In this document: piece after piece, positions 1-6,368 of the stretch
How the letters are laid out: each line of letters opens with the position of its first letter
How positions within the stretch are numbered: the stretch's first letter is position 1
Assembly (NCBI GenBank): GCA_023434535.1
Contig: JAEYSR010000164.1
Span: forward strand, 1 to 18,523
DNA from: Actinomycetes bacterium
GTDB taxonomy: Bacteria > Actinomycetota > Acidimicrobiia > Acidimicrobiales > Microtrichaceae
Direction of reading: 5' to 3'
DNA length: 18,523 nt
Notes under the pieces: model-generated
What the model was told of the DNA's origin: nothing
Databases searched by the model: none
The model's input: the letters and a program-made list of their open reading frames with translations, nothing else
Made by a program: the position numbers and the translations under genes

Positions 1-2
1 GC

Positions 3-998
3 CGATCCGGCCGCCTGGGCCTCAGCGACCTGGTCGCACTGGTCGTGATCCCGGTCTACGGCCTGGCGGTGTGGACCTACACGCTGCTGCCGTTGCCGGA
101 CCCCGACGACGTCGTCTGCCGGGATCCGCTCACCCGACCGCTCCACTCCTTGCAGGACATCAGGGCGTCTGGAGTCGACTCGCTGGCGGACCTCGTCACC
201 AACGTGGACCTGGCCCAGGTGGTTCTCAACCTCCTGCTCTTCGTGCCGCTCGGCGTCATCCTTCGATGGCGGTACCGGCGCGGAGCGGTCACCGCCGTGG
301 TCGTGGGGTTCGCCCTCTCCCTCCTGATCGAGACCACGCAGCTCACCGGCATCTGGGGCGTGTACGACTGCGCCTACCGGTACTTCGACGTGGACGACCT
401 GATCACCAACACGGCAGGGGCGCTCGCCGGGTCGCTGCTGTCCTGGTTCGTGCTGCGTGAGCGACCGGAGCGGCCCGTGGTCGACGGTCCCGACATGATG
501 ACCGGCGGACAGCGCGTCGTTGCTGTCGTGTGCGACGTCCTGATCATCCTGCTGGTGGGCACCGCGACGCTGCTGGCGTACCAGGCCGCGGCCTACGTCT
601 CGGCGGACCTCCGCGCCGACGACCTGTCTCTCGGGCTGCGTCGCGTCCTGCAGTGGGGCGTGCCGTTCGCCCTCGAGGCGGCGTGCGTCCTGCTCCTCGG
701 TCGGACGCTCGGCGAGTGGGTCGTGCGGCTCGGCACCGTGTCGACACGACCGTGGTGGACCGTTCCGGCGCGGGTGATCAAGCTCGCCGTCGGTCCGGGG
801 ATGATCGTGGCGATCGGCTGGTGGGACTCGCGATGGTCCCTCCTCGCGCTGGGGGTCCTGGTCGTCGCCAGCGTCGTCGCGGCCTTCGCATGGCCGGACC
901 ACCGGGGGCTGGCGAACGGGGTGGCCGGACTGCGGCCGGTGGTGACGTCGTGGCGTCGTCCCGGCCGCGGTCCGGCGGACCGTCAGGTGCCCTTGTAG
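3..998 (+). CDS. VanZ-like / RDD-like membrane protein (5' partial)
   Basis: Integral membrane protein with a VanZ-like half followed by an RDD-like half. The frame is open back to the first bases of the window, and the upstream residues (LGLSDLVALVV) continue a first membrane helix, so the gene probably starts outside the window; GTG at 45 is only an internal possibility. Numbering from that GTG, VanZ hallmarks are NLLLFVPLG (62-70), E96, Q99, R112, D116/D118 and N122. The second half has an RDD-like pattern: GQRVVAVVCD (155-164), LLLGRTLGEW (217-225) and PARVIKL (241-247), with further hydrophobic helices to about residue 282. VanZ gives low-level teicoplanin resistance in some firmicutes, but most VanZ-family proteins have no known role, and there is no glycopeptide cluster here. 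The last 16 bases overlap the end of the convergent rtcB. Confidence 0.85.
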   Translation, partial: RSGRLGLSDLVALVVIPVYGLAVWTYTLLPLPDPDDVVCRDPLTRPLHSLQDIRASGVDSLADLVTNVDLAQVVLNLLLFVPLGVILRWRYRRGAVTAVVVGFALSLLIETTQLTGIWGVYDCAYRYFDVDDLITNTAGALAGSLLSWFVLRERPERPVVDGPDMMTGGQRVVAVVCDVLIILLVGTATLLAYQAAAYVSADLRADDLSLGLRRVLQWGVPFALEAACVLLLGRTLGEWVVRLGTVSTRPWWTVPARVIKLAVGPGMIVAIGWWDSRWSLLALGVLVVASVVAAFAWPDHRGLANGVAGLRPVVTSWRRPGRGPADRQVPL

Positions 999-2143
999 TT
1001 GAGGACCTGGCTCAGGGTGTGCTGCACCGCGACCAGGTCCTCCTGGTCGGCCATGACCTGGTCGATGTCCTTGTACGAGCGCGGATCCTCGTCGAGGAGG
1101 GCAGCGGCCTGGTCCTCGTTCCAGGCCCGCCCGGCCATCTGCGCCCGGAGGCCGTCGAGGTCGAGGGTGCGGCGGGCCTGGCCGCGCGACAGACGCCGCC
1201 CGGCGCCGTGGCTGCACGAGCAGTACGACGCCGGATTGCCCAGACCCTCGACGATGTAGGAGCGCGTGCCCATCGAGCCGGGGATCACGCCGACGTCGCC
1301 GGTGCGTGCCCGGATGGCGCCCTTGCGCGTGATCCACATGTCGCGGCCGTGGTGGTGCTCCATCTGGGTGAAGTTGTGGTGGCAGTTCACGCGTCGGGTC
1401 TCCGCGATCTCGGTGCCGAGGACGTCCGCCAGCTGGGCGAGGACCGCGTCCATCATCACCTCGCGGTTGGCGAGGGCGTAGTCCTGCGCCCAGAGCATGT
1501 GGCGGATGTAGCCCTCGAACTCCGGCGAGCCCTCGACCAGGTAGGCCAGGTCGGGGTCCTCGAGCTCGATGAACCAACGGCGCATCAGGCCCTTCGCGTC
1601 CTCGATGTGCGACTGGGCCAGCTGGTTGCCGATCCCCCGGGAGCCGGAGTGCAGCACGACCCACACGCGGTCGCGCTCGTCCAGGCACACCTCCACGAAG
1701 TGGTTGCCCGAGCCGAGCGAGCCGAGCTGCGTGGCCGCGGTGCGCGACTGCTTCTCGGTGAGGTCGTCGGCGCGTTCGTCGGCGAGCAGCGCCGCCGCAG
1801 CGTGCTGGGCCGTGTCGTGGCCCCGGCCGACGCCCGCCGGCACCACGGTCCGGATCCGGTCGTGCAGCTCGGTCAGGTCGTCGGGCAGCGCGTGCGAGTC
1901 GAGCGGGAGCTCCGCCGCGATCATCCCGCAGCCGATGTCCACGCCGACGGCCGACGGGATGACCGCCCCGAGGGTGGGGATGACCGAACCGATGGTGGCG
2001 CCCTTGCCGACGTGGGCGTCGGGCATGAGGGCGAGGTGCCCGGCGACGAACGGCATGGCGGCGGCGCGCTGGGCCTGGTCGAGCGCGGCGGGGTCCAGGT
2101 CGGACGCCCAGTTCACGACGTTGCCGGTGCGGGTGGGGGACAT
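983..2143 (-). CDS. rtcB: RtcB family RNA ligase (tRNA-splicing/RNA-repair ligase)
   Basis: 386-residue RtcB, a Mn2+/GTP-dependent ligase that joins RNA 2',3'-cyclic phosphate or 3'-phosphate ends to 5'-OH ends through a guanylated histidine. The family's metal and GMP sites can be read directly: MPDAHVGKG (40-48), GVDIGCGM with D69 and C72 (67-74), GSGNHFVEV with H148, LHSGSRGIGN with H165, NCHHNF (253-258), PGSMGTRSYIVEG (288-300) and SHGAGR with H312, the expected guanylated histidine. Length and motif order are normal for the shorter bacterial form. The start is ATG 2143: a Shine-Dalgarno AAGGTGG lies 5 bases upstream, and the in-frame GTG codons further up fall inside that site. It sits about 90 bases downstream of the VanX-type peptidase on the same strand. 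No archease (RtcB activator) or rtcA is visible. Confidence 0.96.
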   Translation of the reverse strand: MSPTRTGNVVNWASDLDPAALDQAQRAAAMPFVAGHLALMPDAHVGKGATIGSVIPTLGAVIPSAVGVDIGCGMIAAELPLDSHALPDDLTELHDRIRTVVPAGVGRGHDTAQHAAAALLADERADDLTEKQSRTAATQLGSLGSGNHFVEVCLDERDRVWVVLHSGSRGIGNQLAQSHIEDAKGLMRRWFIELEDPDLAYLVEGSPEFEGYIRHMLWAQDYALANREVMMDAVLAQLADVLGTEIAETRRVNCHHNFTQMEHHHGRDMWITRKGAIRARTGDVGVIPGSMGTRSYIVEGLGNPASYCSCSHGAGRRLSRGQARRTLDLDGLRAQMAGRAWNEDQAAALLDEDPRSYKDIDQVMADQEDLVAVQHTLSQVLNYKGT

Positions 2144-2148
2144 GTGCA

Positions 2149-2155
2149 CCACCTT
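2149..2155 (-). promoter_or_regulatory. Ribosome binding site of rtcB
   Basis: AAGGTGG on the reverse strand, 5 bases before ATG 2143. It decides the start, because the alternative GTG codons at 2152 and 2149 lie within this site. It also forms one arm of a small CCACC/GGTGG inverted repeat with a 2-base centre (2149-2160), too tight to be a meaningful hairpin. Confidence 0.6.
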
Positions 2156-2233
2156 GGTGGATGCCCGGCGCTGCGGTCCTCCAGGTTTCGTGCCATCGCC
2201 TGCTCGACCGTCGCTCGGCGGCGGCAGCCTCGG

Positions 2234-2956
2234 TCAGGCCGGCGCGGTCGGACCGTACGGCGCCGTCTCCCGTCCTCGCACGGACGACCAGTGCTGGTCG
2301 CCCCAGCTGACGTGCCACCACTCCTCGGCCATGCCCACGAAGCCCTGGGCGCCCAAGCGGTCGTGGAGGAGCCGACGCAGTGCCTTCGACGGACCCGTGC
2401 GGTCGGTCGGGGCGAGGTGCTCGAGCGAGCACAGGTGCGCCGCGTCGGTGAAGTCGTCGAACACCGTCCCGAGGGCCAGCGCCGTGCCCTTCCAGGTCAG
2501 GGTCACGTCCACCGCCGCGCCGGTCGTGTGCGGCGGCACCACGTCGGGGTCGTCGGGGTCGGCCAGGAAACCCGGGGGCAGGGTGCTCCCGGGTCCGTAG
2601 AAGTGCTCGTAGAGGGTCCGGACCGTGGCCGGGCTGCGCCAGCCGTCGAACACCGCGAGGCCGAAGCCCTCGGGCAGTGCGTGGGCGGCCCCGGCCAATC
2701 GAGTGGCCACGCCCTCCCTGAGCCACACGCGCTCGTCGGTCCCGGCCCACCCGTCCCGGTGGTACAGGTTCAGCAGCGCGAGCCGCGGTCCGGCCCGCAA
2801 CTCCACCAGCGGCTCGCCGGTGTCGTCGATCCGCGGCGGGCTTCCGGCTGTGTCGTGCGGCGTGGGATCGACCAACGGCGCGAGGTCATCTGCGTTCGGC
2901 ACGTCGACGCCCGAGAGGTCGTCGGGGTCGACCTGGTCCCGTCCGATCACGGCCAC
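2234..2956 (-). CDS. VanX/DdpX-type D-alanyl-D-alanine dipeptidase (peptidase M15D)
   Basis: Zinc peptidase of the M15D family, which cleaves free D-Ala-D-Ala. Numbered from GTG 2956 (240 residues), the diagnostic motifs are FDGWRSP (103-109, R107 matching the transition-state arginine of VanX), PPHTTGAAVD (141-150, zinc ligands H143 and D150) and EEWWHVS (211-217, catalytic E212 and zinc ligand H215). The spacing and the motif LYEHFYGPG are typical. The frame stays open to 3172, but the extra N-terminal residues overlap the divergent gene's start and look non-coding. GTG 2956 or GTG 2950 are the sensible starts; neither has a convincing Shine-Dalgarno sequence. With no vanH, vanA or vanRS nearby, peptidoglycan turnover or D-Ala recycling is a better guess than glycopeptide resistance. 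It is followed by rtcB on the same strand after 90 bases. No signal peptide is seen, so it is probably cytoplasmic. Confidence 0.9.
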   Translation of the reverse strand: MAVIGRDQVDPDDLSGVDVPNADDLAPLVDPTPHDTAGSPPRIDDTGEPLVELRAGPRLALLNLYHRDGWAGTDERVWLREGVATRLAGAAHALPEGFGLAVFDGWRSPATVRTLYEHFYGPGSTLPPGFLADPDDPDVVPPHTTGAAVDVTLTWKGTALALGTVFDDFTDAAHLCSLEHLAPTDRTGPSKALRRLLHDRLGAQGFVGMAEEWWHVSWGDQHWSSVRGRETAPYGPTAPA

Positions 2957-3007
2957 ATCGTCGCAGAGGTCAGGACCCGGTCGCCGAGCGGCACGCCGCG
3001 GAGTCGG

Positions 3008-3016
3008 TGTTAGGGT
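3008..3016 (+). promoter_or_regulatory. Candidate extended -10 promoter element for the flavin reductase gene
   Basis: TGT-TAGGGT matches an extended -10 (TGn plus TANNNT), with TAGGGT resembling actinobacterial -10 hexamers. It lies in a locally AT-richer patch of the 130-base divergent region, about 70 bases before the start. No -35 hexamer is evident at 16-18 bases upstream. The same bases begin a TTAGG-type half-site resembling DtxR/IdeR operators. Confidence 0.3.
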
Positions 3017-3086
3017 TGCTTGACAAACGTTCGGCGACTCCGCGCCGAGCAGGAGGCAGGCGGCGCTGCCGCCGGGCGGGAGGACC

Positions 3087-3140
3087 GTGTCCGAATCCAC
3101 CACCGTGTCCGAATCCACCAGCGTGTCCGAACTCGCCGGC
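3087..3140 (+). repeat. 18-base in-frame tandem repeat at the start of the reductase gene
   Basis: Three consecutive 18-base units beginning GTGTCCGAA at 3087, 3105 and 3123. The first two differ at one base and the third is diverged in its second half. Each encodes a six-residue unit of the kind V-S-E-S-T-T, and each begins with a possible GTG start codon. Confidence 0.85.
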
Positions 3141-4241
3141 GAGTCCGACCGGATGAAGGAGTTCCTCGACATCCTGAACTCCGCCTATCCGGACTCGGCG
3201 CTGCTGGTCGGGCGCATCCTCGGCGACCGTCGCGACGCGACGTCGGCGGTGGCGACCGGCGCCGACCTCGCCGGCCTGGAGCTCACGGTCACGGACCCGT
3301 CGGGGGCGCATCCGGTCCGCGTCGACTTCCTGGAGCCGGTCGAGTCCGCCGACCAGCTCGTGTTCGCGGCGATGGCCCTCGTCACCGCGGCCCGGGAGCG
3401 CTCGGGCGAGTCCGGCACCACATCCGCGGAGCGGGTCATGGCACAGATGGGCGGTATCCGGACGATGCTGACCAGGGTGGTGGCGGTCCGTGACGTCCAC
3501 CCACATCTTCGCTGCATCACCTTCGGCGGCGGCGATCTGGTGGACTTCGCTCCGCTCGGCCCCGACACCTTCGTGTACGTCCTGCTCCCACCACCCGGTC
3601 GGACCGAGCTGACGATCGACCAGGACTTCAGCTGGGAGGCGGTCGGCGACATGCCCGAGGACGAGCGCCCGGTGGGCGCCTACTACACGGTGCGGGAGTG
3701 GCGGGCCGACACCAAGGAGCTGGACGCGCTCTTCGTCCTCCACGGCGACGAGGGTGCGGCGTCCGCGTGGGCGCAGCGGGCGGGGGTGGGGGATCCGGTG
3801 GCGCTCTGGGGGCCGCGGTCGGCCTACGACCCGCCCGCCGACACCACGGAGTGGTTGCTGGTCGTGGACGAGACGGGGCTGCCCGGGGCCGCAGCGATCG
3901 TCGAGTCGCTGCCGGCCGGCACACCGGTGCGTCTCTTCGCCGAGGTCGGGGGGATCGACGAACGCCAACCGATCCCGTCGCACGACGGGCTCGAGGTCGT
4001 CTGGCTGCACCGCGACGGAGCCGAACCGGGCCGGACGTCGCTGCTCGAGGATGCCGTGCGCCTGGCCGCCCCGCCCGCGCCGACCGCGTACGTCTGGGGT
4101 GGCGCCGAGAGCCGCGGCATCTCGGCCGTCCGCCGCTACGTCCGGAGGGAGCTGGGTCTGCCGCGGGACCGGGTGTCGCTCACCGGCTACTGGCGGCACG
4201 CGGAGCATCCCGACGACGCCGCCCTCGACGAGGACGCCTAA
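3087..4241 (+). CDS. Siderophore-interacting FAD-binding reductase with N-terminal DUF2470-like domain
   Basis: 384-residue flavoprotein of the siderophore-interacting (SIP/ViuB) family, which uses NAD(P)H and FAD to reduce ferric siderophores in the cytoplasm. Residues about 22-108 resemble a DUF2470 domain (ELTVTDPSGAHPVRVDF at 65-81). The SIP FAD-binding barrel spans about 124-245: the flavin motif is AYYTVREWR (198-206; the usual form is R-x-YTVR) and the FAD-site stretch GDEGAASAWAQ (220-230) runs to WGPRSAY. The C-terminal NAD(P)H lobe ends with YVWGGAESRGISAVRRY and LTGYWR. GTG 3087 has GGGAGG only 3 bases upstream, an unusually short gap. The next in-frame starts, GTG 3105, GTG 3123 and ATG 3153, lie in or just after an 18-base tandem repeat, so the exact start is uncertain. 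The next gene begins 9 bases after its stop, suggesting one transcript. Confidence 0.9.
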   Translation: MSESTTVSESTSVSELAGESDRMKEFLDILNSAYPDSALLVGRILGDRRDATSAVATGADLAGLELTVTDPSGAHPVRVDFLEPVESADQLVFAAMALVTAARERSGESGTTSAERVMAQMGGIRTMLTRVVAVRDVHPHLRCITFGGGDLVDFAPLGPDTFVYVLLPPPGRTELTIDQDFSWEAVGDMPEDERPVGAYYTVREWRADTKELDALFVLHGDEGAASAWAQRAGVGDPVALWGPRSAYDPPADTTEWLLVVDETGLPGAAAIVESLPAGTPVRLFAEVGGIDERQPIPSHDGLEVVWLHRDGAEPGRTSLLEDAVRLAAPPAPTAYVWGGAESRGISAVRRYVRRELGLPRDRVSLTGYWRHAEHPDDAALDEDA

Positions 4242-4250
4242 CTTGGCCGC

Positions 4251-5216
4251 GTGGTGCCGCGGTTCCTGACCGAGTTCGATCCTCGGTACGGCCTCGCCGT
4301 CGAGGTGTCGCCCGGGGTGACGCGCGTCGTGGCGGACAACCCGTCGAAGTACACGGCGTGGGGGACCGGGACCTACATCGTGGGAGACGCCGAGGTCGCG
4401 GTGATCGATCCGGGTCCGGACCTGGCGTCCCACGTCGACGCACTGCTCGTCGCCCTCCAAGGTCGGCGCGTGACCCACGTGCTGGTCACCCACACCCATT
4501 CGGACCACTCGCCGGCCGCCGCGGCGATCAGCGCGGCGACCGGAGCCCCGACCCACGGGTTCGGACCCCATCCCGAGGCCGCCGTCGGCGGCGACGTCGC
4601 TGACGGCGGGGTTGCCGATGCTCGAGCTGCTGACGACCGAGCCGAGGGCGACCGAGCCGAGGACGACCAAGCGGTCGACGAGTCCGGTGACCTGGAGTTC
4701 GTCCCCGACGTGGTGGTCCTCGACGGCGACGTGCTGGAGGGCGACGGCTTCTCCTTCGAGTGCCTCCACACACCGGGCCACATCTCGAACCACGTCTGCT
4801 TCGCCGAACGCCAGCGGAACCTGCTGTTCCCCGGCGACCACGTCATGGGATGGTCGACGACGGTCGTGTCGCCGCCCGACGGCGACATGGGCGACTACGT
4901 GGCCAACCTCCGGCGGCTCGTCCAGCGGGGATCGCGCGGTCTGGACCGCACCTACCTGCCCACGCACGGGCCGGCCATCGACGAGCCGCTGCCGTACGTG
5001 CAGGCGCTGGTCGAGCACCGGGTGGCGCGGGACGCCCAGATCCTCGAGCTGCTCGACCTCGGGCCCCGATCGGTTGACGACCTGGTCGCGGTGATGTACG
5101 CGGACGTCCGCCCGGAGCTGCACGCGCCCGCCGCCCGATCGGTCCTGGCCCACCTCCTCGCGCTGCGGGGTCGTGGCCTGGTCGAGGGGACGGGCGACGC
5201 GTGGTCCCCGGTGTGA
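4251..5216 (+). CDS. Metallo-beta-lactamase-fold hydrolase with C-terminal winged-helix region
   Basis: 321-residue MBL-fold hydrolase, LACTB2/glyoxalase-II-like in layout. The dinuclear zinc site is complete: HTHSDH (81-86), H177 in HTPGHISNH, D196 in FPGDHVMGW and H239 in THGP. The tail (about 255-318, RSVDDLVAVMYADV to LALRGRGLVEG) has the winged-helix pattern of LACTB2-type proteins, which include RNA endonucleases and thioesterase-like hydrolases; the substrate cannot be told. An acidic low-complexity insertion at about 113-147, rich in A, D, E and R, interrupts the fold between the HxHxDH motif and the H177 ligand, and contains a 15-base period repeat. GTG 4251 (or the adjoining GTG 4254) follows the previous stop by 9 bases with no good Shine-Dalgarno site, so translation is probably coupled to the flavin reductase. 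Confidence 0.9.
   Translation: MVPRFLTEFDPRYGLAVEVSPGVTRVVADNPSKYTAWGTGTYIVGDAEVAVIDPGPDLASHVDALLVALQGRRVTHVLVTHTHSDHSPAAAAISAATGAPTHGFGPHPEAAVGGDVADGGVADARAADDRAEGDRAEDDQAVDESGDLEFVPDVVVLDGDVLEGDGFSFECLHTPGHISNHVCFAERQRNLLFPGDHVMGWSTTVVSPPDGDMGDYVANLRRLVQRGSRGLDRTYLPTHGPAIDEPLPYVQALVEHRVARDAQILELLDLGPRSVDDLVAVMYADVRPELHAPAARSVLAHLLALRGRGLVEGTGDAWSPV
4634..4678 (+). repeat. 15-base period in-frame repeat inside the MBL hydrolase gene
   Basis: CGACCGAGCCGAGG occurs at 4634-4647 and again at 4649-4662, with a decayed third copy from 4664. The 15-base period is five codons and encodes acidic units of the form A-x-D-R-A. It falls in the linker-like insertion of the hydrolase, where length change would be tolerated. 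Confidence 0.7.
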
Positions 5217-5230
5217 ACCTGCCGTCGGGT

Positions 5231-5266
5231 CCCCGGTCCGGACCGGGGGAACGACAGCCGGTCCGG
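5231..5266. promoter_or_regulatory. Palindrome with an alternative overlapping hairpin, upstream of the bicupin gene
   Basis: CCCCGGTCCGGACCGGGG (5231-5248) is a perfect 18-base palindrome. Its inner arm CCGGACCGG (5238-5246) can instead pair with CCGGTCCGG (5258-5266) across an 11-base loop. There is no T-run, so a classical rho-independent terminator is unlikely; an operator for a dimeric regulator, or a processing or attenuation structure between the hydrolase and bicupin genes, are both possible. Confidence 0.55.
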
Positions 5267-5286
5267 GGTCGTGGCAGCCTGGGCCC

Positions 5287-6282
5287 ATGACGTTGACCGA
5301 AGGCGCCCTGCCCGTCGGACCCGCGACCGAGGACTGGTCGGCGGACGCCGTCTACTACGAGTACACCGCCGCCGCGGATCCGATCCGCTCGGGCCACACC
5401 CCTGTGGTCCCGATCCGGTCGTTCCCCTCCGCTCTCGAGGGAGAGCACCCGAGCGGCATCGAGCACCTCGACCTCTCGGCCGAGCTCGGCTCGCCCACCC
5501 CGGGCGTGGAGGGCCCCGCCACGAGCCCGGCGCTGCTGGCGTCCTTCCTCCACATCCAGCCCGGTGAGGCGGTGCGCACCTCGGCGGTGGCCACGTCCGA
5601 GCTGCACATCGTCCTGCGAGGGGCAGGTGCCACCGAGCTGGTCGATGCGCCTCCCGGCGAGTCGGTCGTCCGCTGGGCGGTCGGCGACGTGCTGGTGCTG
5701 CCCGCTGGTGCTCCGGCGGTCCACCGGGTGGACGCCGTGTCCGCCACGGAGGCGGCGGTGATCTACCGCGTGACCGACGAACCCCTGCTGCGCTACCTGG
5801 GGGTGGCTCCCGTCGAACCGCGCTTCGCCGCCACGCGATGGCCGGCGGCGGACATCCTCCGGGAGCTCGACTCGGTGGCCTCGGCCCCCGGTGCGGCCGA
5901 GCGCAACCGCGTCAGCGTGCTGCTGGCCGGTGCGGCGCAGCCCCAGACGCTCACGGCGACCCACGTCCTCTGGGCCATGTTCGGCCTCCTGCCCGTCGGC
6001 GCGGTGCAACGGCCGCATCGTCACCAGTCGGTGGCGCTCGACCTCATCGTCGACTGCGAACCGGGCTGCTACACGCTGGTCGGAGCGGACGTCGACCACA
6101 CGGGTGCCATCGTCGCTCCCGTCCGGGTGGACTGGGTGCCCGGCGGAGCCTTCGTCACGCCACCCGGACTGTGGCACGCGCACGTCAACGAGTCGGGTCG
6201 ACCGGCGCACCTGTTCCCGGTCCAGGACGCCGGGTTGCACACGTACCTCCGCTCCCTCGACATCAGGTTCACCGGCTCCTGA
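5287..6282 (+). CDS. Bicupin protein, gentisate-dioxygenase-like fold, function unknown
   Basis: 331-residue protein with two cupin barrels. The N-terminal cupin (about 85-162) keeps the fold signature (SELHIVLRGAG, GDVLVLPAG) but lacks an obvious HxH metal motif. The C-terminal cupin (about 225-310) has PHRHQS with H244 and H246, and LWHAHVNES with H297, the usual three-histidine Fe(II) site. The overall plan resembles gentisate/1-hydroxy-2-naphthoate dioxygenase-type bicupins, but those usually place the catalytic metal in the first cupin, so ring-cleaving activity should not be assumed. ATG 5287 is chosen because the upstream open frame runs back through the palindrome and into the preceding gene; its Shine-Dalgarno site is weak. 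An EamA transporter follows after 86 bases, which may make the pair a uptake/export-and-metabolism unit, an inference from position only. Confidence 0.75.
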   Translation: MTLTEGALPVGPATEDWSADAVYYEYTAAADPIRSGHTPVVPIRSFPSALEGEHPSGIEHLDLSAELGSPTPGVEGPATSPALLASFLHIQPGEAVRTSAVATSELHIVLRGAGATELVDAPPGESVVRWAVGDVLVLPAGAPAVHRVDAVSATEAAVIYRVTDEPLLRYLGVAPVEPRFAATRWPAADILRELDSVASAPGAAERNRVSVLLAGAAQPQTLTATHVLWAMFGLLPVGAVQRPHRHQSVALDLIVDCEPGCYTLVGADVDHTGAIVAPVRVDWVPGGAFVTPPGLWHAHVNESGRPAHLFPVQDAGLHTYLRSLDIRFTGS

Positions 6283-6368
6283 GCACCGAACCGCTCGAGG
6301 CCGCGTCGCCCGGAGACGGTCGACCCGGTCCCGGATCCGCCGGAGCGCACCCGGACGTCCGCTCCGGA

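Noticed and set aside
530..3013. Long forward open frame (827 codons) opposite rtcB and the VanX-type gene
   Set aside because: It is antisense to two genes with complete catalytic motifs, and its product is rich in R, H, V and G without domains. Such frames are common opposite high-GC genes because third-position GC removes stops.
3020..3025. Perfect -35-like TTGACA on the forward strand
   Set aside because: No -10-like hexamer exists 16-18 bases downstream (that stretch is GC-rich), so it is probably not the -35 of the reductase promoter.
2957..3172. N-terminal extension of the VanX-type gene to a start at 3172
   Set aside because: It would overlap the divergent reductase start by 86 bases, and its extra residues are the antisense reading of the 18-base tandem repeat.
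2970..5288. Long reverse open frame (772 codons) opposite the flavin reductase and MBL genes
   Set aside because: Shadow of two well-supported forward genes; arginine- and histidine-rich and without recognisable domains.
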